DNA from: JAVBNA01 sp031551875
GTDB lineage: Bacteria; Bacillota; Clostridia; Oscillospirales; Acutalibacteraceae
Length of the DNA stretch: 29,664 nt
Assembly: GCA_031551875.1 (NCBI GenBank)
Contig: JAVBNA010000042.1
Location: forward strand, 1 to 29,664
Reading direction: 5' to 3'
Shown here in pieces: positions 1 through 5,524 of the stretch. How positions within the stretch are numbered: position 1 is the stretch's first letter; the number at the start of each line of letters is the position of its first letter. The notes beneath the pieces were generated by a model. The model was not told the DNA's origin. It made no database searches and was given only the letters and a program-made list of their open reading frames with translations. The translations under genes were made by a program, and so were the position numbers.

Positions 1-2
1 AT

Positions 3-122
3 GCGTTCCTCAAGCTAAAGAGGTGGCGCGGTGTGGCTACACGGTACGCGAAGACGCTGCTCGCTTTCCTCGGAGCTGTGAATCTAGCGGCTATTGTGCT
101 TTGGTTAAGGATTATTGCTTAA
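3..122 (+). mobile_element. IS5-family (IS427-group-like) transposase, C-terminal fragment
   Basis: The first 39 codons, open from the window edge, end at TAA 120-122 and read as the C-terminus of an IS5-family DDE transposase. The stretch RWRGVATRYAKTLLAFLGAV followed by NLAAIVLWLR matches the usual R-x-ATRY-K-x2-x-F-LAAV-LAA-x-WL tail of IS427-group ORF-B proteins. The rest of the gene lies outside the window. A terminal inverted repeat follows directly. The right edge of the window holds the 5' end of a transposase of the same family in the same orientation, so this is probably one of several identical copies at which assembly stopped. Family assignment is from motif memory, not a search. 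Confidence 0.8.
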
Positions 123-123
123 T

Positions 124-139
124 TTGTGTAGACACTGTC
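124..139 (+). repeat. IS terminal inverted repeat (right end)
   Basis: The reverse complement of TTGTGTAGACACTGTC is GACAGTGTCTACACAA. It differs at two bases from the left terminus of the right-hand IS, GATTGTGTCTACACAA at 29527. Both are flanked outside by T-x-A-like bases (TAA here, CTA there), as expected for IS5-group target duplications. The exact IS boundary is inferred. Confidence 0.7.
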
Positions 140-827
140 TAATAAGCCCTATAATGAAGAGTGGAAAGTTCTTCCTGTCACCAGCTTCACCCGAAATATC
201 GAATCCCAGATACACTTAACTGAGTCTTGGAGAGAAGAATTCGTAAACGGTCCCGAGGAAAATATTTTGAGTTATGCGGACGCCACAGTGGCCTTCTACC
301 GAAAATGGGGCATTTCATTTCAGCCGACCGGACACTATTCTCTTTCTGGAATTACTATGGATCATTGTATTTATGGAAATCACATCCCTTGCCAGGATAA
401 TTATTGTGGTATCCGATGTGTAAATGGTGCAACCAACAATCAGCATCATAAAAATTTTTACACCAATGCAAATGACTGTTGGTGGGGAATTCCAAGTAAG
501 ACGTTAAGGCTTTGCCTGGTTTCCGATCAGGGCGTCTGCAATATCAATAACTCCGGGAATCATGCTGTTTGGAGCGTCGTTGGACTTGGACAGTGGAAGG
601 GCAAAGGCACCTTCTCCTCCATGATCAAATCTACTCCCCGTTCGAGAGGTATCCGACTGATACAGCATGAAATGTCCCATAATTTCGGCTGCAACGATAA
701 CGAGTGTACACCCGATTACCGATGCATTATGAATGGCCGATATCGTGATGACTATTATTATACCAATATGGCCTTATGGTGTCCGAATTGCGCGTCCAAA
801 TTTAACAAAAACAACGCGTTTAGCTAG
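140..827 (+). pseudogene. Metzincin-type zinc metallopeptidase, 5'-truncated by the IS
   Basis: The reading frame is open from 132 (inside the IS repeat) to TAG 825-827, so the gene enters from the IS without its own start or signal peptide. Counting from a TTG at 267, the zinc site is HEMSHNFGCND at residues 134-144, a metzincin HExxHxxGxxD with Asp as third ligand, followed by a CIMN Met-turn at 153-156. The product is Cys-rich, as in secreted proteases. A TTG at 267 could serve as a start, but protein-like sequence continues upstream of it (for example FTRNIESQIHLTESWREEF), so I read the gene as truncated. It probably was an extracellular protease. The lipoprotein gene follows 12 bp downstream, so the two were likely co-transcribed. 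The metzincin call is strong from the motif; the subfamily (reprolysin- or snapalysin-like) is not determined. Confidence 0.75.
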
Positions 828-839
828 GAGGTGTCAAGT

Positions 840-1643
840 ATGTCCCGTAAGTTGTTTTTAGGTGTGCTCTGCTTATGCCTTTTGCTCGTTTCCTGTACGG
901 CGGTGCCGACACAGGAAACATCCTCTGTGCTTGTGATGGCGGATGAAGAATACTCCTTTAAGACACAGGAGGAATTTCACCAATACCTGATCTCCGAAAC
1001 CGAGAAAAACCCGCAAAAAGTACGTATGCTCGAACGAGCGGAGAAGGAGGGCCTGGATCCGGACACGCTCAAAATCTGCCTGCCTATCCAGCTTCCCGAG
1101 GGCTTTGAGCTCGTGGAGATCAACACCTCGCCGACGTGGCATGTGGTCTATTTCTATTATGAAACAGAACGGCCGGTCAGCCTTGCGCTGCAAAAGCAGC
1201 TTGAGGAAATCAGAAAAAATCCCGAACCGCCGGTACAGTTGGAATCCCGTTCACGGCCTGAAAGCTTCATTATTATCGAAGAATCCAGTGAGTCTCCCTC
1301 CAGTTCGGGGGAGGTACAAAGCAACGTTCTTCGGGAAAGCGACATTGCAGACGCGGTTCTGTCCTCCCGCACAATTTCTTTTTGTTGGGATTTTGTGTCC
1401 GACGGCGAGGCGCTTCTCAAAAATGATCTGGACACAGGACAGTATGAAGGAACCGGCGTTTCCGGGTACTATTATTCAAATTACGGTGGACTGGTCTACC
1501 ATATCATTTGGGTGGAAAATGGGTATTCTTTCACCGTCAACTTTCCCGTTGAATCTCCCGATGTGACGGTCAAAGAGATCATCGAAAACAACCCCGATGT
1601 TTTCCACATTCGCGAGGAGCTTCTTTCCCTCAAGGAGGGGTAA
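840..1643 (+). CDS. Putative lipoprotein of unknown function
   Basis: This encodes 267 aa. The start is ATG 840, because AGGAGGT lies at 826-832 with 7-nt spacing; an in-frame GTG at 831 overlaps the ribosome binding site and is rejected. The N-terminus (MSRKLFLGVLCLCLLLVSC) is a type II signal peptide with lipobox LVSC, so the mature protein should be lipid-anchored outside the membrane. The rest is acidic, with a Ser/Glu-rich linker near residues 145-160 and a beta-rich C-terminal part (YYSNYGGLVYHIIWVENG). I recognise no family. It follows the truncated metallopeptidase closely, so a role beside that protease is possible but unproven. A strong hairpin terminator follows. Confidence 0.85.
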   Translation: MSRKLFLGVLCLCLLLVSCTAVPTQETSSVLVMADEEYSFKTQEEFHQYLISETEKNPQKVRMLERAEKEGLDPDTLKICLPIQLPEGFELVEINTSPTWHVVYFYYETERPVSLALQKQLEEIRKNPEPPVQLESRSRPESFIIIEESSESPSSSGEVQSNVLRESDIADAVLSSRTISFCWDFVSDGEALLKNDLDTGQYEGTGVSGYYYSNYGGLVYHIIWVENGYSFTVNFPVESPDVTVKEIIENNPDVFHIREELLSLKEG

Positions 1644-1657
1644 ACCACTGGCATGGC

Positions 1658-1695
1658 AAAACGAGCACGGAAATTACGTCCGTGCTCGTTTCTTT
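1658..1695. terminator. Bidirectional intrinsic terminator
   Basis: The stem AAAACGAGCACGGA pairs with TCCGTGCTCGTTT across a 7-nt loop, then TCTTT on the plus strand. On the minus strand the same stem ends in TTTT. It sits between convergent genes: the lipoprotein (plus) and the C-terminal half of pdaB (minus), whose stop overlaps it. Confidence 0.85.
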
Positions 1696-2008
1696 ATGAT
1701 CCGGATGTGTTTTCCTGTGAAGATCCGGCGCTTTGTCCGGGGGGCAGTGATGAGCCGAAGAAGAATCCCGCCGGCGCTTTCGCGGGATGCTGACGGCCCT
1801 CATGGTCGAGGGTGGTTTCTCCGGGGATCAGGATCTGAGAAACCGGAACAATCGTGTATCCGTCTGCCTGCAGCTTTTCCAAAATGGCGGGCAGGGCGGT
1901 AGGCGTGTTTTTGGCGGCGTTGTGGAAGAGCACAATCGATCCGGGCTTGACCTTGGCAGTCACCCGTTTGGAGATATCCTCGGCAGACAGATCTTTCCAG
2001 TCTAAACT
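1694..2008 (-). pseudogene. pdaB: PdaB-like polysaccharide deacetylase, C-terminal half (separated by the intervening element)
   Basis: These 104 codons plus TAA encode the C-terminal part of a NodB-fold sporulation deacetylase of the PdaB type. It begins SLDWKDLSAEDI, continues KVKPGSIVLFHN (NodB motif 5, catalytic-pocket His) and ends in VPVSQILI plus a poorly conserved tail. It has no start of its own; an ATG at 2042-2044 lies in element DNA. Joined to the N-terminal half at 8068-8598 across the 9-bp core it gives one uninterrupted 281-codon gene (177 + 104 aa), close to the usual PdaB length of about 250. The split falls inside motif 4 (WDVD | SLDW). In Bacillus, PdaB is a late spore-maintenance protein expressed under mother-cell sigma-E. 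It may therefore be a live gene after excision rather than a dead one. Confidence 0.85.
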
Positions 2009-2026
2009 ATCAACATTAGATATAAA
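2008..2026. repeat. Attachment site at the pdaB C-half junction
   Basis: The core TATCAACAT (2008-2016) overlaps by two bases the inverted-repeat arm ATTAGATATAAA (2015-2026). The DNA on the left of the core is pdaB; the DNA on the right is element. The other copy is at 8054-8075. Confidence 0.8.
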
Positions 2027-2140
2027 TATAACATTCATTTGCATTAATCTTCACTGTTTAAACTTGCATTTTTTCTGAATCATTATTATTTTCCACTATT
2101 TACGTGGTATATACAAGTTTTTAAACGCAATGTAAAGAAA

Positions 2141-2175
2141 ACCCCCGCCCCGGATTTTACTCCTTGGGCGGGGGT
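2141..2175 (-). terminator. Intrinsic terminator for the small minus-strand genes
   Basis: The arms ACCCCCGCCC (2141-2150) and GGGCGGGGGT (2166-2175) form a 10-bp stem. On the minus strand the stem runs into TTTTCTTT. It lies just downstream of the ORFs at 2193-2575, supporting them as a transcribed unit. Confidence 0.75.
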
Positions 2176-2192
2176 TCGTCGCTAGATTAGAT

Positions 2193-2381
2193 CTAGTGAA
2201 GGTGCTTTGGGGTTCCGGACACTTGGATTTTTGCTCTCTCCTCAATTCGTATTCGCTCGGCGAACTCTTCGATCTTTCCGCAAATCCACATATAGGCTGC
2301 GCAGACATCGCCTTCCTCAGCACGGTCAGCGCAATTTTCTGAAGCAAGATCTCCCAGGTCGCTGGGATATGGCTTGTCCAT
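2193..2381 (-). CDS. Small element-encoded protein, unknown function
   Basis: This encodes 62 aa, starting MDKPYPSDLGDLASENCADR. The composition is protein-like, with a predicted helix around YMWICGKIEEFAERIRIEER. The ATG lies 11 bp after the stop of the preceding small gene with no clear ribosome binding site of its own, so translational coupling is likely. A terminator follows. I recognise no family; small proteins like this are typical of phage-derived elements. Confidence 0.5.
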   Translation of the reverse strand: MDKPYPSDLGDLASENCADRAEEGDVCAAYMWICGKIEEFAERIRIEERAKIQVSGTPKHLH

Positions 2382-2392
2382 CGACCGGACTT

Positions 2393-2575
2393 TTACGTGC
2401 CGGCCGGACTGGGACTGGTTTCATCTTTTTTTGCGAATAAAGTGCCGTTTCTGTAGTGATAATCAATGTACAAAATGAGATCCCGGTCAATTTCGTCCTT
2501 GAGTGCCTGACGCTCTTCTTCAGACATATCAGGATGAATGTTTACCACTTCATAATGTCTTCTGGGTTTCCACAT
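2393..2575 (-). CDS. Small acidic protein; positional candidate for the recombination directionality factor
   Basis: This encodes 60 aa, from MWKPRRHYEVVNIHPDMSEE. An AAGGAG ribosome binding site precedes the ATG by about 11 nt. The middle is a helix-forming stretch (SEEERQALKDEIDRDLILYI) and the tail is Pro/Ser-rich. I do not recognise the family. It stands first in a two-gene unit close to one attachment site. In the C. difficile skin element a small protein (CD1234) acts as directionality factor for the serine recombinase, so size and context make this the better of two local candidates for that role. This is an inference from position only. Confidence 0.55.
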   Translation of the reverse strand: MWKPRRHYEVVNIHPDMSEEERQALKDEIDRDLILYIDYHYRNGTLFAKKDETSPSPAGT

Positions 2576-2597
2576 GGATGATCACACTCCTTTGTAC

Positions 2598-2627
2598 AAG
2601 ATATGATGGGATGGGGGAGTCTTATGT
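2598..2627 (-). promoter_or_regulatory. Possible sigma-E-like promoter for the small genes
   Basis: On the minus strand, ACATAAG (2621-2627), a 15-bp spacer and CATATCTT (2598-2605) partly match the sigma-E pattern of ATA at -35 and CATAnnnT at -10, ending 22 nt before the ATG of the 60-aa gene. The match is partial and could be chance in AT-rich DNA. Confidence 0.25.
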
Positions 2628-2652
2628 GTTGATAGAGATTTTCTATCCTTGA

Positions 2653-2868
2653 TTAATTAACCCTTACATTGTCAGTAAATTCAGCTATAGCTTCTTCCCA
2701 AGCCGTGGCTATTTTGCTGCCACAGTACCGACAGTACGTTTCCGCCTCCATAGCATTTTCAATGAATTCAGCCTTTGTGAGAATTGCAGTACCGCACTGG
2801 TTGCAGTACCGACAGGTATCATCTCGGCCGGCTTTATGGAACAGCTGAATGGAAAAAGGGATAATGAT
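2653..2868 (-). pseudogene. Zinc-ribbon reading frame without a start codon (remnant)
   Basis: The frame is open over 71 codons and carries two Cys knuckles, CRYCNQCG and YCRYCGSKIA, then ends WEEAIAEFTDNVRVN at TAA 2653-2655. No ATG, GTG or TTG precedes the first knuckle. The Cys spacing looks like a small phage-type zinc-ribbon protein. It overlaps on the opposite strand the ion-channel remnant at 2794-2919, so at most one is intact in the overlap. Confidence 0.3.
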
Positions 2869-2919
2869 TCAGATGAAAAGAAAGAATATTGCCCACACTG
2901 TGGGCGAAAGATTGAATAA
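2794..2919 (+). pseudogene. C-terminal remnant of an ion-channel (K+ channel-type) protein
   Basis: The plus-strand frame reads ALVAVPTGIISAGFMEQL, then a charged linker, then EYCPHCGRKIE and TAA at 2917-2919. This is the usual end of bacterial 6-TM ion transport proteins: the last pore-helix segment with P-T-G-I-I-x-x-G-F, followed by a C-terminal zinc ribbon. Upstream of about 2794 the frame no longer resembles a channel, so only the tail survives. A UUCG-loop terminator follows immediately, as if the original gene end was kept. Confidence 0.45.
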
Positions 2920-2922
2920 CGC

Positions 2923-2949
2923 GACCGTCCTCTTCGGAGGGTGGTATTC
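2923..2949 (+). terminator. Terminator hairpin with UUCG tetraloop
   Basis: The strand ACCGTCCTC, a TTCG loop and GAGGGTGGT form a 9-bp stem with two G-T pairs, followed by ATTCTTA. It sits just after the stop of the ion-channel remnant. Confidence 0.5.
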
Positions 2950-3144
2950 TTATGCCGCGTTTTCCGCTTCAAATAGTTCTGAAATTGTGCAACCATAAAG
3001 AGCAGCTATTCTCGGTAGCATCTCTGCACTCAGATGGCTTTTACCTGTTTCCCACATACAAACCGTTGTGTTTGATATGTTTAAGATCGCTGCAACCTCC
3101 TGCTGTGTTAGTCCCACTTTTTCCCGGTAATTTTTAAAACTCAT
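2950..3144 (-). CDS. Cro-like XRE-family transcriptional regulator
   Basis: This encodes 64 aa (MSFKNYREKVGLTQQEVAAI...). It is a single helix-turn-helix domain of the XRE/Cro/CI class (LTQQEVAAILNISNTTVCMW is the recognition region) and nothing else. The start is ATG 3142-3144, with GGAGG 8 nt upstream; a longer frame begins at 3210 but lies in the operator region. It is divergent from the LexA/CI-like repressor, forming the classical lambda-style pair. Its promoter candidate is TTGTGT (3207-3212), 16 bp, TACAAT (3185-3190) on the minus strand, with an operator-like repeat in the spacer. It probably opposes the repressor. Confidence 0.85.
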   Translation of the reverse strand: MSFKNYREKVGLTQQEVAAILNISNTTVCMWETGKSHLSAEMLPRIAALYGCTISELFEAENAA

Positions 3145-3161
3145 TGTTCGCGCCTCCAATC

Positions 3162-3274
3162 TCAATAAACTTGAAGCTAATTGCATTGTATTTGAAGTTT
3201 GTTGAAACACAATGGCGTTTTCTCAATTTTCTTGAAATATTTATATTCTACTGATATACTTCAAGTGAATTGAA
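3162..3274. promoter_or_regulatory. Divergent control region with four operator-like repeats
   Basis: Three sites match TCAAT-N3-CTTGAA: 3162-3175 and 3223-3236 on the plus strand, and 3260-3274 inverted (TTCAAGTGAATTGAA). A fourth, 3192-3206 (TTGAAGTTTGTTGAA), is a weaker inverted copy. The plus-strand promoter is TTGAAA (3232-3237), 17 bp, TATACT (3255-3260). The site at 3223 covers its -35 and the site at 3260 touches its -10 and start region, so the repressor should shut down its own transcription. The site at 3192 lies within the minus-strand promoter. Confidence 0.75.
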
Positions 3275-3292
3275 TGTGAAGGCGACGAGAAA

Positions 3293-3907
3293 ATGATTAG
3301 AATTAAGGAATTGCGGAAGCAAAAAAAGATCACGCAAAAAGAGTTGGCTAATTATTTGCAAATAGCTGACAGCACTCTTTCCTATTGGGAACAAGGCAAA
3401 TACGAACCCGATAATGATTCATTGAAAATTTTGGCCGATTATTTTAAGGTTTCAATTGATTATTTATTAGGACGCCCTGCGGGGGATTTCTTTTCGCTTG
3501 AAAACATTTCCCCCATTACAACAAAAAAAATACCGCTATTAGGCGCAATAGCGGCTGGTCAACCCATATTTTCAGACGAGGGATTTGAGAGCTATGTTGA
3601 GGTTGGAGCGGAGGTGCAAGCGGACTTTTGCCTTCGGGTAATAGGTGACAGTATGATAAACGCTCGTATACAGGACGGGGATATTGTTTTCATTCATCAA
3701 CAATCTATCGTTGATAACGGCACGATTGCGGCGGTTGTCATTGATGATGAAGCAACCTTGAAGCGTGTGTATTACTACCCTGATAAGGAAAAACTGGTAC
3801 TACAGGCTGAAAACCCAAAATATGAACCCTTCGTTTATAGTGGCGAAGAGCTGAACGAAATTCAGGTTTTAGGAAAAGCCGTCGCATTTCAAAGTGACAT
3901 AAAATAG
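3293..3907 (+). CDS. LexA/CI-like repressor (XRE HTH plus S24 autoprotease domain)
   Basis: This encodes 204 aa. An N-terminal XRE helix-turn-helix (about residues 5-60, ITQKELANYLQIADSTLSYW) is joined to a LexA-type S24 peptidase domain. The Ala88-Gly89 pair in GAIAAGQP is the likely self-cleavage site. Ser120 in RVIGDSM and Lys157 in ATLKRVY are the expected catalytic dyad. Such repressors are normally inactivated by RecA-stimulated self-cleavage after DNA damage. The gene ends 18 bp before the serine recombinase, so both probably share one mRNA and the repressor controls recombinase supply. The ribosome binding site is weak (GAAGG). Confidence 0.9.
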   Translation: MIRIKELRKQKKITQKELANYLQIADSTLSYWEQGKYEPDNDSLKILADYFKVSIDYLLGRPAGDFFSLENISPITTKKIPLLGAIAAGQPIFSDEGFESYVEVGAEVQADFCLRVIGDSMINARIQDGDIVFIHQQSIVDNGTIAAVVIDDEATLKRVYYYPDKEKLVLQAENPKYEPFVYSGEELNEIQVLGKAVAFQSDIK

Positions 3908-3925
3908 AGAGGAGCGTGCGCGCTC

Positions 3926-5398
3926 ATGATCGCCATATATGCCCGTCAGAGCCTCGATAAAAAGGACAGTATTTCCATTGAGAGCCAGATTGAATACTGT
4001 AAAAAAGAGCTTTTGGATACGGACGAGTACACTATTTTTCGGGACAAAGGGTTTTCTGGAAAGAATATCGACCGTCCGGCATTTACAAAGCTTCTGACGT
4101 CTGTGAAAGGTGAAAAAGTTACAAAGATTGTTGTCTACCGGTTGGATCGGATCAGCCGCTCGATCACCGACTTTGCCAACATCATGGATCTTCTGGAAGC
4201 GCATAAGGTGGATTTTGTGTCCGCCAGTGAGAAGTTTGACACATCCACACCGGTTGGCCGTGCCATGCTCTATATCATCATGGTTTTTGCTCAGCTGGAG
4301 CGCGAAACGATTGCCCAGCGTATCCGTGACAACTATTACTCCCGCGGGAAAACCGGTGTTTGGCTCGGGGGTCCCGCTCCCTTTGGGTATTCCAATGCCA
4401 AGGTTACCGTTGGAAATAAAAAAATTCCCACCATCGAACCAAACGATGATCTGGGAATCGTAAAAGAGATTTTTTCTTTGTATTCTACAACCGGCGCCGC
4501 ACTGGGTTCCATCGCGAAGCAGCTTCAAGGCAAACATGGAGGCATGTGGAATAATATAAAGCTCGCCAGAATTCTCCATAATCCTGCCTACGTCCAGGCC
4601 GACGCCGATATCTACCATTTTTATGCTTCCCAGAAGTGTATCATCGTAAATGACATCGAAGAGTTTTCCGGGCAGAAGGGATGCAGCTTGTACGGGAAGC
4701 GTGACAGAGGTTCCAACAAGTACCGACTGACGACCGACCATGTACTTTCCTTGGCTTTGCACGACGGTGTAATTGACTCTCAGACTTGGCTTCGATGCCA
4801 GGAAAAGCTTACTGAGAACAGGCAGATCAAGAACACGGGTAAGGGCAAGCACTCATGGCTGACCGGGTATATAAAATGCGGGTATTGTGGATATTCGATG
4901 AACGTAAAAGTAAGCAAAGAGATAAAATATTTTACTTGCACAGGGCGGTATATCACTGATCTTTGTCTGCCTGAAAGATTATCCACACATTATGTAGCGG
5001 ATGTGGAGGGGTTTGTGTTTGGTGAATTGTCCGCTTATGCCGAGCGGCTGGAAAAACGGAAAATTCAGAAAAAAGACGGGAATGAAAGCGAGCGGAACCT
5101 GCTCAAGCAACGGCTCTACCGGGTTGAGGAGCAAATCGACGCCCTTCTCGAAAAGCTGGAAAGCGCCAACGATACGCTGATGGAGTACATCAATAAAAAG
5201 ATTCTGGGGCTGGACGAGAAAAAAAGGGGAATTCAATCACTGCTCGGGAAAAGCTCTGTACAGGCAGAAGATATCCAAATTCCGGATCTCAGCGAATGGG
5301 AATCCCTTGACATTGAGCGCAAACGATATATTGCTCAGCACTTGATCGAAAAAGTCAAGGTTTTCAACGACAAAATAGAAGTGGTGTGGAAGGTTTAA
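3926..5398 (+). CDS. Large serine recombinase (site-specific integrase/excisionase)
   Basis: This encodes 490 aa. The resolvase catalytic domain is at about 1-140: YARQS with nucleophile Ser9, the YRLDRISRS motif, and QLERETIAQRI leading into the long helix. A recombinase domain follows, with PFGY near 155. A zinc ribbon lies at 318-347 (CGYC, then CTGRYITDLC), then a coiled coil (about 370-440), as in TnpX, Tn5397 and skin-element recombinases. It would join attP and attB by a 2-bp staggered exchange and needs a directionality factor for excision. GGAG at 3911-3914 serves as ribosome binding site. It lies in the middle of the element whose ends split pdaB and is the only recombinase inside it. 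Confidence 0.95.
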   Translation: MIAIYARQSLDKKDSISIESQIEYCKKELLDTDEYTIFRDKGFSGKNIDRPAFTKLLTSVKGEKVTKIVVYRLDRISRSITDFANIMDLLEAHKVDFVSASEKFDTSTPVGRAMLYIIMVFAQLERETIAQRIRDNYYSRGKTGVWLGGPAPFGYSNAKVTVGNKKIPTIEPNDDLGIVKEIFSLYSTTGAALGSIAKQLQGKHGGMWNNIKLARILHNPAYVQADADIYHFYASQKCIIVNDIEEFSGQKGCSLYGKRDRGSNKYRLTTDHVLSLALHDGVIDSQTWLRCQEKLTENRQIKNTGKGKHSWLTGYIKCGYCGYSMNVKVSKEIKYFTCTGRYITDLCLPERLSTHYVADVEGFVFGELSAYAERLEKRKIQKKDGNESERNLLKQRLYRVEEQIDALLEKLESANDTLMEYINKKILGLDEKKRGIQSLLGKSSVQAEDIQIPDLSEWESLDIERKRYIAQHLIEKVKVFNDKIEVVWKV

Positions 5399-5424
5399 GG
5401 CTCTCTGCCTGTAAAAATGACAAA

Positions 5425-5459
5425 AAAACAGCTGTGGAGGGTTACTCCACGGCTGTTTT
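5425..5459. terminator. Bidirectional terminator between recombinase and GH43
   Basis: A 15-bp stem, AAAACAGCTGTGGAG with CTCCACGGCTGTTTT, around a 5-nt loop. Runs of A on one side and T on the other let it stop transcription from both convergent genes. Confidence 0.9.
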
Positions 5460-5524
5460 GGTGGTTATTGATGGAATGGGGATCTCACTGGGATATAGCC
5501 GATGAATGGATTAACAATATTACT

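Noticed and set aside
267..269. TTG as true start of the metallopeptidase with GAGGAA before it
   Set aside because: Protein-like sequence continues in frame upstream to the IS, and no signal peptide follows the TTG, so truncation explains the data better.
2598..2627. Firm sigma-E promoter for the small element genes
   Set aside because: Kept only as a weak candidate; the -35 matches little beyond ATA, and AT-rich DNA gives such motifs by chance.
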